Source of the DNA: CAYLLN01 sp033762315
Lineage (GTDB): Bacteria > Planctomycetota > Planctomycetia > Pirellulales > Pirellulaceae
Length of the DNA stretch: 64,000 nucleotides
Assembly (NCBI GenBank): GCA_033762315.1
Contig: JANRLS010000151.1
Span: 1 to 64,000, forward strand
Direction: 5' to 3'
This document shows positions 51,443 through 59,845 of the stretch, piece by piece. The number at the start of each line of letters is the position of its first letter. The stretch's first letter is position 1. Position numbers and translations under genes: made by a program. The notes under the pieces were generated by a model. That model did no database searches. It was given only the letters and a program-made list of their open reading frames with translations, and had not been told where the DNA came from.

Positions 51443-53442
51443 CGAAGCTCGCCACATTACGCTCGCAACTAGCCGGCCTGCGGCGGGCCCGTTCTGCCGT
51501 GCGCTCGGCGACCGCCTGGTCGTCACTCGCCACCGCCCTGTTGTGGGCTTTGGTCGGCATTTTCGTGCTCGATCTGCTGTTCGAGCTGGCGGTGCCGCAG
51601 CGCGTGATCGTGATTTTGCTCGCACTCGCCGCGGTGGTCTGGGCTGGCTGGCGGTTCACGCGGCCGCTGCTTGGCCACCGTGAGACCGACATCGACATGG
51701 CCTTGCTCGTCGAGCGGCAGCAGAAGCTCGATAGCGACCTCGTCGCGGCATTGCAGTTTGAATCGCCCGAAGCGCCCCGGTGGGGCTCCGTTCAGCTCGA
51801 AGGGGCGGTGATCGACTATGTCTCGGCGGTTGGCCGAGGGATCAACGTCTTCGAGGGGTTCTCGCGCGTGCAAATCACCCGCCGCGCCGCGCTGTTGGGG
51901 GGCACGCTCCTAACGCTCGTGGTTCTCGCGGCGATTTTTCCCGGTCATGCGGCGGCGTTTTTCAACCGCCTGCTGCTGGGGGGAAGACACTATCCCACCG
52001 CGACGGTGATCGAGCAGATGGTCGTCAATCGCTGGCCGGTGCTGATCGCGGCCGAGCATGGCTCGCGCCCCCTGGCCGCCAAGGGAGCCCAGGGGCGGCC
52101 CGTTACGTTTTTGGTTTTCACGCGGGGTTCCTTGCCCGCCACTGGCAAGGTGAGTCTGGCGGGGATCGGCTCGCGCGCGAAAACAACGCTGGAGCTAAAG
52201 CCGCTGACGCTCGCCGACCGATTGGCTCGCCTGAAAACGGCCCACGAGCAAATCGCCGAGGCGGGCCGCAACGAGGAAGTCGATATTTCCTCCCCGTGGC
52301 GCGATGAAATGGCCACCCTCCTGCGGTTCGATGCCCCCGATGCCGCCCGGCTGATCCTGGCGGTTCGCGAGCGCGGTGGGCTCTCGCGGCCGGCCGGGTC
52401 GTTGAGCGAAACGATCGCCGCCTGGCCGGGCGATCGCGAGCAATCGGCCCTCTATTCGGCCGAACTGGGCCGCCTGATCGAGCCGGTCGATTTCAAGATC
52501 ACGCTTGGCGATGCCTGGACCGATCCGGCGCGGCTTGCCATGATTCCGCTCCCCATCGTCGAGCCCCGGTTCACCCCCGTCCCCCCCAAATATGCCGTTC
52601 GCGGCACCGAGCAGTTCGATGCTTCGGGTAGGCAACTTTCGGTGCTGGAGGGGACCACGATCCGGCTCGATCTGGAGGTCATGAACGGCAAGCCGCTGCA
52701 ATCGGCCTGGCTCATCGCTAAGCAAAACGAAGCGGCTCGCCGGTTCGACCTGCAATCGGCCGATCAGGGGGGGCTGGTCTGGAAGCTCCCCGACCATGAC
52801 TCTCCCCTCGCCGGCATTCGCGAGGAAGTTCGCTATGAAATGCAGGTGATCGACCAGGATGGCTTGAGCCTGGAAACGCCGCTGCGGGGCACGATTCGCA
52901 TCCGCCCCGACCGCCCGCCAACCGGCTCCGCCGAGGTGGTGCATAAAGTCGTCCTCCCCTCGGCCGAGCCAGTGGTCGAATATCGGGCAACCGACGACTA
53001 CGGCATCGCCAAGCTGAGCTTTATCGCCGAGATCGAGCGGTACGACCCCACGCGGGGGACCGGCGAATCGGCTGATTTGGGAACGGGCATCGTCGCCGCC
53101 GCCCAAGCCGTGCCAATGGAGATTCACCGATACAACGTCCTTCCCGCCGGCCAGGTTGCCAGCGGCAGCCGACTGCCACTGGCGGGCAAATACGGGTTGG
53201 CCTTATCGCCGCTGAAGCTCAATAAGGGGGATCGCGTCAAGCTGACGCTGGAAGTGACCGACTATCGCGGCGAGAATGCGCAAGGGGAGCCGGTCGGGTC
53301 GTCGTACCAAAGCGACGGCCTGGTGCTCGAAATCTCGGACGAAAGCGGCGTGCTGGCCGCCATTTCCGAGGCCGACGAGCGCTCCGAACAGCGACTGACG
53401 GACATCATCAAGCGGCAACTGGGGATTGGGGAAGCGCCCTAG
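51439..53442 (+). CDS. DUF4175-like membrane protein
   Basis: A 667-residue protein. Two membrane helices close together at the N-terminus (about 28-65: SLATALLWALVGIFVLDLLF and VIVILLALAAVVWAGWRF), a helix at about 150-170 (ALLGGTLLTLVVLAAIF), then a long β-rich extracytoplasmic part (PPKYAVRGTEQFDASGRQLSVLEGTTIRLDLEV; VEYRATDDYGIAKLSFIAEI). The DDYGI text is typical of DUF4175-type proteins found beside MoxR/VWA clusters. Many such proteins also carry the long coiled region that here is a separate gene just downstream, so the pair may be a split version. Function unknown. Confidence 0.65.
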   Translation: MTKLATLRSQLAGLRRARSAVRSATAWSSLATALLWALVGIFVLDLLFELAVPQRVIVILLALAAVVWAGWRFTRPLLGHRETDIDMALLVERQQKLDSDLVAALQFESPEAPRWGSVQLEGAVIDYVSAVGRGINVFEGFSRVQITRRAALLGGTLLTLVVLAAIFPGHAAAFFNRLLLGGRHYPTATVIEQMVVNRWPVLIAAEHGSRPLAAKGAQGRPVTFLVFTRGSLPATGKVSLAGIGSRAKTTLELKPLTLADRLARLKTAHEQIAEAGRNEEVDISSPWRDEMATLLRFDAPDAARLILAVRERGGLSRPAGSLSETIAAWPGDREQSALYSAELGRLIEPVDFKITLGDAWTDPARLAMIPLPIVEPRFTPVPPKYAVRGTEQFDASGRQLSVLEGTTIRLDLEVMNGKPLQSAWLIAKQNEAARRFDLQSADQGGLVWKLPDHDSPLAGIREEVRYEMQVIDQDGLSLETPLRGTIRIRPDRPPTGSAEVVHKVVLPSAEPVVEYRATDDYGIAKLSFIAEIERYDPTRGTGESADLGTGIVAAAQAVPMEIHRYNVLPAGQVASGSRLPLAGKYGLALSPLKLNKGDRVKLTLEVTDYRGENAQGEPVGSSYQSDGLVLEISDESGVLAAISEADERSEQRLTDIIKRQLGIGEAP

Positions 53443-53448
53443 GGTCGA

Positions 53449-53587
53449 ATTACGAAATCCGAAGCACGAAGCACGAAATAAATCTCAAGCAATCAGGAGC
53501 AAAACATGCAAACGCCCCGCCAATCGCGGAAATTCAGGATTTCCGCCTCGGGATTTGTTTCGGATTTCGGATTTCGGATTTTGAGTT
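53449..53587 (+). repeat. palindromic repeat spanning the start of the coiled-coil gene
   Basis: GAAATCCGAAGCACGAAGCACGA-type sequence at 53449-53479 is complementary to the triple CGGATTT array at 53561-53583 (CGAAATCCGAA against TTCGGATTTCG). The ribosome site AGGAG (53495-53499) and ATG 53506 lie between the arms, and the right arm encodes residues SDFGFRIL of the signal region. Confidence 0.55.
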
Positions 53588-56500
53588 TTGCCGCGGCAGT
53601 GGTCCTTGCGCTGTTCGCGACCAGCCTCGCCGCCGCGGCAGACTCCGATAACTTCCGCAAAAAGCAGCAGGCGCAAGAAAAGGCCCGCGGCCTGGCGGGT
53701 GAGCTCGTCGCCGGCGTGCTCGACATTCAACTCCGCCAACTGGAGGAGAACGGCCTCAAGGGGCGACCGATCTATAAAGACATCGCCGCCATGAAGGGGC
53801 ATATCGGCGAGCTGATGAAGGACGACATGGAAGTGATCGTGCAGTTGCTCGTCAAGGCGCAAGAGGGTTCGCAAGCCGAGCGGCTCGCGAACTTCAACGA
53901 GGCCCGCGGCAAGATTCGCGAGGTCGTAGTGCAGCTCATGGCCGAGCGGCAGAAGCTCTATAAGCGGATGCAGGTGGCCAAGTTGGCCGCCTCGGTCCGC
54001 GAGCTGATTGCCCTGGAAACCAAGGTCTATAACACCACCAAGGGGCTGCCCGAACGAAAGCAGGACGACCGCGAGCGGCTCGCGCTGGCGGCCATCGAAG
54101 ATCAGGCCGACGTGCAAAAGCTCTTCTATCAACTCGTCGCCGAACTCGAGGACGTGAGCACTTGGGGGGGGCAAATCGCCGCCGGGGCTTCGGACGGGCT
54201 ACGCATTTTGCGGGCCGCGCAGGTCGATCCGGAGCTGAAAAACGCCAGCGTCTCGCTCGGCAAGGCTGATTTTCCCGTCGCGGCCAAAAGCCAATACGCG
54301 GTCATCAAGGGGCTCGCCGCCCTGCTCGATAAGCTCGAAGAGACGCAAGGGCTGCTCGACAGCGATCGCGAAGCGGCGATCAAGATGGTGCGCGAGATGC
54401 TGCAAAAGCAGCAAGAGCTGCGCGAAGTGACCAAGCGAACCGAGCTGAGTGAAGCAACCGCCGAGCAACTGGCCGACAAGCAATCGGAGGTGCGCAAGGA
54501 ACTGGGCAAGCTGGCCGAAGCACTCGCCCGCTTTCCGACCGTGCAGCCCTTGCTGGAGCAGGCCAAGGAAGCGGCGTTCGAGGCGACGGCCAATCTGTTC
54601 GAGGAGAAAAAGCCCGCGGCGCTCGAAGAGCAGAGCAAGGTGATCGGCGATTTGGCGCAGGTCGAGAAAATGCTGGAGCAAGGGGCCGATCTCGACGAGA
54701 CCGAGAAGAGCGCCGACGAGCTGGCCGCCGAAGTGAAAAAGCTGCAAGAGCTGAAAAAAGAGCTGGCCGCCGCCGAGCAAGCCCAGGCCGAAGCCGCGGC
54801 CCAGGCCGCCTCGAAGCCGCAAGAGGCGCAAGCCGCCGAGCAGCGTGCCGCCGAAAAGCTGGCGAAGACCGAGGCCCTGGGGGATTTGCCCGCCGCGGTC
54901 GATGCCAAGCTGAACGACGCCAAGGAGGCGGTCGCCAAGGCGCAGGCCGAACTAGCCGACATGGCTCCCGCGGCGGCGGAAATGCGCGCGGAAGCGGCCG
55001 CGGATGCCAAGGCCGCGATCAAGCAAGCCCAAGCCGAGGTCGAGGCGCAGTTGGCCGACGCGATGCGGAAGGAGAAAGCGGTCGAGGTGGGCGAATTGGC
55101 CCGCGCCGCTGAAGCCTTGGAGCGTGCCGCCGCCGCCGAGCGGCAAATCGCCGCAGAAGCGGCCGAAGCCGCAAAAGAGAAAGGTCTGTCCGTCGAACAG
55201 GCCGAGGCTTTGGCCGCCGAGCAGGCGGCGGTCGAAGAAGTCGCCCAGAAAATCGCCGAAGGAGTGAAAAACACCGCTCCCGAAGCGGCCGAGATGCTGA
55301 ACGAGGCCAGGCCCGCCGTTGCCGAGGCCGGCAAGCAGTTGGAAGCGGCCAAACAGCAGCCGGGCGAAGCCAGTAAGCCCGCCGCCCAAAAGGCGAGCGA
55401 GGCATCGCAAAAGGGGGCCGAAAAGCTGACCGCCGCCGCCGCCGAGCTTCGTAAGCAAGCAGGCGAAGCGGCCAAGGAACTGGCGGAAATTGCCGGCGAG
55501 CAGTTGGCGAAGGCCGAAGCGGCTCGCGCGGCGGTCGAGCAGGCGGCGGAAAAAGCCGATCCGACTCCCGGCGAAGCGATCGCCAAGCTGCAAGAGGCCA
55601 AGGCCAAGGTAGGCGAGGCGATGACCGAGCAAGCCAAGGCCGAGGGGAAGGGACAAGAGGCGGCCGCCAAGGCGCTCGCCGAGAAGATCGCCGCCGCAAT
55701 GGAAGCGCAGGCTCAGGCCGATCAGGCCGCGGCCGAGGTCGCCAAGGGGAAAGCCAATAGCCCGCTGAAGGCGGCGACCGATCAGCAGGAAGTGGCCGAC
55801 ATGGCGGGGGAACTCGCCAAGCAGGCTCCCGGCAAGGCTCAAGAGGCCCTGCAAAACGCCGCCAAGCAAGCGGCTCAAGCCGCCAAGGAAACGCTCGGCG
55901 GCAATCCCGCCAAGGCCGAGGCGGCTCGCGAGCAAACTCGCGCGGCACTGGCCGAGGCGAAGGCGGCCGCGGAAGCAATGGCCAAAGTGGCCGCCGAAAC
56001 GCCCGCCGGCAAGCCCGATGCCGCCGCGCAAGCCAAGGCCGGCGAGAAAGCGGGTGAGGCCGAGGCGCTGGCCAAGGAAGCCGCGGCCGCCGCCGGCGAG
56101 CCCGCGAGTGAAGCGAGTGCGGCGCTCGGCGAAGCGAAGGCGCAGGCCACCGCCGCGAAGGCGAAGCTCGATCAGGGTCAGCCGGGCGAGGCTCAGCCGG
56201 CACAAAAGAACGTCGATCAGGCTCTGGCCAAAGCGGCCGAGAAGATCGAGCAGGCGATGAACGATCTCGCCAAGAAGCAGGCCGAAGCGCTCGCCCAACA
56301 AGCAAAGGAGGCTGGCCCGCTTGCAGAGCAGGCGGCGCAGGTAGATGCCGGGGCCGCAGCCGCGCTGCAGCAAGCGCAAGAGGCGGCCGCCGAGGGAGCG
56401 CAGGCCGCCGCGAAGCCCGCTCAAGGAGCGAAGGCTCAAGAGCAAGCCAAGCAGGCGGTCGAGCGGGCCGCCGCCAATCTGGCCGCGCGCGAGCAACAGC

Positions 56501-57546
56501 TGCGTCGCGACCGCGATCTGGCCGAGGCGCTGGCCGAGCTCGCCAAGGATCAGCAAGCGGCCCGCAACGACATTGCGGCCGCCGCCGAAGCGCTCCAGCA
56601 GGCGGTTGCTCAAGGTCCGTCTTCCGCCGGTGAACCGATGCCGGGTGAAGCAGGCCAGCCTATGCCCGGCGAATCCGGTAAACCCATGCCGGGAGAGGCG
56701 GCCCAGCCAATGCCTGGACAGGCGGGGAAGCCGATGTCGGCCGCGCAGCAAATGGCCGCCGCGCAAAAGCTGCAAACCGCTCAGCAGCAGTTTGCCGCCG
56801 CGCAGCAAGCGACCGGAGAAGGGGCCGCCGAAATTTCCGGTCAGCAGGAAGTCGCCAATCAGCCGATTCGCGAAGGTCTCGAAGCGGCCGACCGGCTCAC
56901 TCCCCTCGGAGACGCGATGCCTCCCGCCGGCCAAGGCCAGCCGATGCCGGGTCAGGGTCAGCCGATGCCGGGGCAACCTGGTCAACCAATGCCTGGCCAA
57001 GGTCAGCCCGGTCAGCCTGGTCAGCCGGGTCAGCCCGGCTCGGGCGAGCCAATGCAGCTAGGGACCGGCTTCGTCCCCGCATCGCCGGAGGTGACAGCCC
57101 AGCAAATTGCCGGGGCCCAGGCCAATGCCGCCGCCCAGGCCGCGCTGGCTCAGGCCCAGGCGGGTGCTCAACCGGGGCAACCCGGTCAGCCAGGCCAACC
57201 CGGGCAACCGGGGCAACCCGGTCAAACCCCCGGCCAAAGTCAGCAGCCGATGCAGGGGGCGTCCAGTTCGCTGGCCACCACCGGCGGAGCGGCTCAGGGT
57301 GGCGATACCTCGAACAACCAAAAAGCCCCGCCGGGAGATTTGCAAACCGCTCCCGCCGCCCAAGGAGATAGCCGCGGAGCCGAGGTCAATCAAGACGCCG
57401 CCGCCGGAGATCTGAAGTTCGACCGCGAGCCGTGGTTCGCCAAGCTGCCGCCATCGCTGCGGACAGCGATTCAGTCGAAGGCTCGCGGCAAAGCGCCGCG
57501 CGGCTATGAGGAGCGCTTGCGGCGCTATTTCGAGAGCGTGGATTAG
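53506..57546 (+). CDS. giant exported Ala/Glu/Lys/Gln-rich coiled-coil protein
   Basis: A 1346-residue protein with an N-terminal secretory helix ending ATSLAAAA (about residue 45). Residues 50-430 are ordinary helical sequence (AQEKARGLAGELVAGVLDIQLRQLEENGLKG). From about 430 to 1040 it is dominated by Ala, Glu, Lys and Gln in heptad-like order (EAAAQAAS, KAKVGEAMTEQAKAEGKGQ). Then come PMPGE/GQPMPGQ and GQPGQPG repeats (about 1044-1250). The end, FDREPWFAKLPPSLRTAIQSKARGKAPRGYEERLRRYF, is a distinct conserved-looking motif also seen, from memory, at the C-terminus of DUF4175-type proteins. AGGAG lies 6 bases before the ATG. Function unknown; a stalk or scaffold partner of the preceding membrane protein is plausible. 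Confidence 0.78.
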   Translation: MQTPRQSRKFRISASGFVSDFGFRILSFAAAVVLALFATSLAAAADSDNFRKKQQAQEKARGLAGELVAGVLDIQLRQLEENGLKGRPIYKDIAAMKGHIGELMKDDMEVIVQLLVKAQEGSQAERLANFNEARGKIREVVVQLMAERQKLYKRMQVAKLAASVRELIALETKVYNTTKGLPERKQDDRERLALAAIEDQADVQKLFYQLVAELEDVSTWGGQIAAGASDGLRILRAAQVDPELKNASVSLGKADFPVAAKSQYAVIKGLAALLDKLEETQGLLDSDREAAIKMVREMLQKQQELREVTKRTELSEATAEQLADKQSEVRKELGKLAEALARFPTVQPLLEQAKEAAFEATANLFEEKKPAALEEQSKVIGDLAQVEKMLEQGADLDETEKSADELAAEVKKLQELKKELAAAEQAQAEAAAQAASKPQEAQAAEQRAAEKLAKTEALGDLPAAVDAKLNDAKEAVAKAQAELADMAPAAAEMRAEAAADAKAAIKQAQAEVEAQLADAMRKEKAVEVGELARAAEALERAAAAERQIAAEAAEAAKEKGLSVEQAEALAAEQAAVEEVAQKIAEGVKNTAPEAAEMLNEARPAVAEAGKQLEAAKQQPGEASKPAAQKASEASQKGAEKLTAAAAELRKQAGEAAKELAEIAGEQLAKAEAARAAVEQAAEKADPTPGEAIAKLQEAKAKVGEAMTEQAKAEGKGQEAAAKALAEKIAAAMEAQAQADQAAAEVAKGKANSPLKAATDQQEVADMAGELAKQAPGKAQEALQNAAKQAAQAAKETLGGNPAKAEAAREQTRAALAEAKAAAEAMAKVAAETPAGKPDAAAQAKAGEKAGEAEALAKEAAAAAGEPASEASAALGEAKAQATAAKAKLDQGQPGEAQPAQKNVDQALAKAAEKIEQAMNDLAKKQAEALAQQAKEAGPLAEQAAQVDAGAAAALQQAQEAAAEGAQAAAKPAQGAKAQEQAKQAVERAAANLAAREQQLRRDRDLAEALAELAKDQQAARNDIAAAAEALQQAVAQGPSSAGEPMPGEAGQPMPGESGKPMPGEAAQPMPGQAGKPMSAAQQMAAAQKLQTAQQQFAAAQQATGEGAAEISGQQEVANQPIREGLEAADRLTPLGDAMPPAGQGQPMPGQGQPMPGQPGQPMPGQGQPGQPGQPGQPGSGEPMQLGTGFVPASPEVTAQQIAGAQANAAAQAALAQAQAGAQPGQPGQPGQPGQPGQPGQTPGQSQQPMQGASSSLATTGGAAQGGDTSNNQKAPPGDLQTAPAAQGDSRGAEVNQDAAAGDLKFDREPWFAKLPPSLRTAIQSKARGKAPRGYEERLRRYFESVD

Positions 57547-57553
57547 TTCGTAA

Positions 57554-57611
57554 GGCAGGCGTCTCGCCTGCCAAGGCATACTTGAATTTCACGGCAGGCG
57601 AGACGCCTGCC
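57554..57611 (+). repeat. 19-base inverted repeat pair (GGCAGGCG family)
   Basis: GGCAGGCGTCTCGCCTGCC (57554-57572) and its exact reverse complement (57593-57611), separated by 20 bases. Each arm is itself a near-palindrome (8-base arms round TCT/AGA). It fills the gap between the coiled-coil gene and moxR. Confidence 0.85.
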
Positions 57612-57629
57612 CCACTTGCGGAGCAGCCC

Positions 57630-58658
57630 ATGACCGACAAGACCAATCCCGACGACGTGGCCGCCGTGCAGCGGTGCGAAAAGGCGTATAACCGCCTGCG
57701 CGACGAGCTTTCCAAAGTGATCGTCGGGCAAAGTGACGTGATCGAGCAGGTGCTCGTGGCCATGTTTGGCCGCGGCCATGCCCTGCTCGAAGGGGTGCCC
57801 GGCCTCGCCAAGACGCTGCTCATTAGCTCGCTGGCCAAGAGCCTGCACCTCACGTTCAAACGCATCCAGTTCACGCCAGACTTGATGCCTAGCGACGTCA
57901 CCGGCACCGAGGTGATTCAGGAAGACCCCGAAACGCACCAGCGGGGCTATCGCTTTCTGCCGGGGCCGATTTTCGCGAACATGCTGCTGGCGGACGAAAT
58001 CAACCGCACGCCCCCCAAAACGCAAGCCGCCATGCTCGAAGCGATGCAAGAACGGCAAGTCAGCGCCGGCGGCAAGATTCACGCCCTGCCAGCCCCGTTT
58101 TTCGTGCTGGCCACGCAAAACCCGCTGGAGCAAGAAGGGACCTATCCGCTGCCCGAGGCGCAGCTCGACCGGTTTCTCCTCTACGTCAAAGTCGATTACC
58201 CCAGCGGCGCGGAAGAGTGGGAGGTGGCCCGCCGCGTCACCACCGGGCAACTCGGCGACATTCAAGCCGTGCTGACCGGCGACGAAATTCTCGAATTTCA
58301 AAAACTCGTCACCCGCGTGCCCGTCAGCGACCAGGTGCTGGGCTATGCCTGGGCCCTCGTCCGAGCGACGCGGCCGGGGAGCAAGGAAGCACCCGACTTC
58401 GTCAACAAGTGGGTCAACTGGGGGGCTGGGCCGCGCGGTGTGCTGACGCTCGTCACCTGCGCCAAGGCCCGTGCCATTCTCTATGGCCGCTATCACGCCA
58501 CGGTGGCCGACGTGCAGGCGGTCGCCAAGCCCGCCCTGCGGCATCGCATTGCCGGCAACTATGCCGCCCAGGCCAACGGCCTCAACAGCGAAAAACTGAT
58601 CGAAATGCTCTTCGAGGCGATTCCCGCGGATCGGAAGTACGAGCGACCAGCGGCGTAA
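57630..58658 (+). CDS. MoxR-family AAA+ ATPase
   Basis: A 342-residue AAA+ protein: Walker A GLAKT in HALLEGVPGLAKTLLISSL, Walker B MLLADEINRTPPKTQAAMLEAM, sensor VLATQNPLEQEGTYPLPEAQLDRF, and a C-terminal lid (GAGPRGVLTLVTCAKARA). It is followed by a DUF58 gene, the standard MoxR-DUF58 pairing, and lies in the operon with two VWA membrane proteins, its likely clients. ATG 57630 begins MTDKTNPDDV. The upstream in-frame text is encoded by the palindromic repeat and is excluded. Confidence 0.92.
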   Translation: MTDKTNPDDVAAVQRCEKAYNRLRDELSKVIVGQSDVIEQVLVAMFGRGHALLEGVPGLAKTLLISSLAKSLHLTFKRIQFTPDLMPSDVTGTEVIQEDPETHQRGYRFLPGPIFANMLLADEINRTPPKTQAAMLEAMQERQVSAGGKIHALPAPFFVLATQNPLEQEGTYPLPEAQLDRFLLYVKVDYPSGAEEWEVARRVTTGQLGDIQAVLTGDEILEFQKLVTRVPVSDQVLGYAWALVRATRPGSKEAPDFVNKWVNWGAGPRGVLTLVTCAKARAILYGRYHATVADVQAVAKPALRHRIAGNYAAQANGLNSEKLIEMLFEAIPADRKYERPAA

Positions 58659-58659
58659 T

Positions 58660-58733
58660 GTGGGGCAGGTTTCCATACGGCCCTGAATTCACAGCAATTA
58701 CTCCAGAAAAGGCAGGTTAGAAACCTGCCCCAC
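58660..58733 (+). repeat. inverted repeat between moxR and DUF58 genes (GGCAGGTT family)
   Basis: GTGGGGCAGGTTTC (58660-58673) pairs perfectly with GAAACCTGCCCCAC (58720-58733). The right arm also sits within a local palindrome GGCAGGTT-AGA-AACCTGCC (58711-58729). It occupies nearly all of the 81-base gap. Confidence 0.85.
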
Positions 58734-58739
58734 TGTTCA

Positions 58740-59648
58740 ATGTCCCACGGCGTCCTCTCCCGCTACCTCGATCCCGAAGTGCTCAGCCACGTTGCGGATC
58801 GCCATTTGGCGCCCAAGGGGCTGGTCATCGGCAATCTAGCCGGCAATCACAAATCCCCCCTGTCGGGGTTTGCGGTGGAGTTCGCGGGGCATCGCGAGTA
58901 CGTGCCGGGAGACGACCCGAAGCACGTCGATTGGCGAGTCTATTTCACGCGCGAGAAGTATTTCGTCAAGCAATACGAGCTGGAGACGAATTTCGTCTGC
59001 CACATGCTGCTCGATGTTAGCGCCTCGATGCGGTTTGGCGAGGCAGGCCAGCAAAAGCTGCACTATGCCGCCCAAATGGCGACGACGCTCGGCTATTCGG
59101 TCATTCGCCAAAGCGATAAGGTTTCGCTCGCCACGTTCGACGACCACGTGCGGGGGTTCGTCGCCCCGAGCAACTCGATGTCGCAAATGGTTCGGATGAC
59201 CGATCATCTCGACGAGCTAAAGCCCGTCGAAAAAACGGCGATGTCCGCCTGTCTGAACGATATCGCCACGCGACTGGGCCGCCGCGAAATCGTGATGGTC
59301 TATAGCGATTTCTTCACCAATCTTGACGACCTGGAGCCAGTGCTGCAGCGGCTGCGGTACAACAAGCACGAGGTGGTGCTGTTTCAAGTGATGCACCACG
59401 ACGAGCTCGCCTTCGAGCTCGATGGCATGGTGAAGTTCGTCGGGTTGGAAGTGCCCGACGAACTGCTCGCGCAAACCGATGACCTCCGCCGCGGCTATCT
59501 GGCGGCGGTGAAACGCCACAACGACCATTTTCAGGAAATCGCCCAGCGCAACGGCTGCGAGCGGGTCTTGGTCGATACCAGCCGCCCACAGGCGGAGCTG
59601 TTCAGCGACTATCTCAACAAGCGGGCAATGCTCGTCCGCCGGCGCTAG
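58740..59648 (+). CDS. DUF58 domain protein (VWA-like)
   Basis: A 302-residue protein with the DUF58 signature: SGFAVEFAGHREYVPGDDPKHVDWRVYFTREKYFVKQYELE, then the VWA metal site DVSAS in LLDVSASMRFG (about residues 92-96). It has no membrane segment, so it is cytoplasmic. It is the presumed partner of the MoxR ATPase encoded just upstream. The end ALVRRR closes the operon that began at the prenyltransferase-like gene. Confidence 0.9.
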   Translation: MSHGVLSRYLDPEVLSHVADRHLAPKGLVIGNLAGNHKSPLSGFAVEFAGHREYVPGDDPKHVDWRVYFTREKYFVKQYELETNFVCHMLLDVSASMRFGEAGQQKLHYAAQMATTLGYSVIRQSDKVSLATFDDHVRGFVAPSNSMSQMVRMTDHLDELKPVEKTAMSACLNDIATRLGRREIVMVYSDFFTNLDDLEPVLQRLRYNKHEVVLFQVMHHDELAFELDGMVKFVGLEVPDELLAQTDDLRRGYLAAVKRHNDHFQEIAQRNGCERVLVDTSRPQAELFSDYLNKRAMLVRRR

Positions 59649-59686
59649 TCCGTTCCGCGCTGCTTGGCCAGACACCGGCGCAAGGG

Positions 59687-59715
59687 TTGCCTGTTTGCCT
59701 TGGCGCTGATATAGT
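59687..59715 (+). promoter_or_regulatory. σ70-like promoter for the HTH gene
   Basis: TTGCCT (59687-59692; 4 of 6 matches) and TATAGT (59710-59715; 5 of 6), spacer 17. Expected transcription start near 59722, just before a hairpin-forming inverted repeat. Confidence 0.45.
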
Positions 59716-59727
59716 CTAAAGAGACTT

Positions 59728-59770
59728 GCAACGCCATTAATCCGCGTTTATCCCCTGTTAACGGCGTTGC
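59728..59770 (+). promoter_or_regulatory. 13-base inverted repeat in the HTH gene leader
   Basis: GCAACGCCATTAA (59728-59740) and TTAACGGCGTTGC (59758-59770) match with one mismatch and a 17-base loop. It lies 75 bases before the ATG and just after a candidate promoter. It may be an operator for the HTH protein or a leader hairpin. It has no T-run, so a terminator is less likely. Confidence 0.5.
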
Positions 59771-59845
59771 GATTCGCAATAAAGCCGCTGGCCACGGATG
59801 GCGCAAGGCAAACTTTCGCACCCCTAGCCTTGCCGAGGCGTTTTC

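Noticed and set aside
54952..57000. 682-residue Leu/Gly/Arg-rich minus-strand open frame opposite the coiled-coil gene
   Set aside because: It is produced by reading GCC/GAG/AAG-rich coding sequence backwards; no signal or family is seen.
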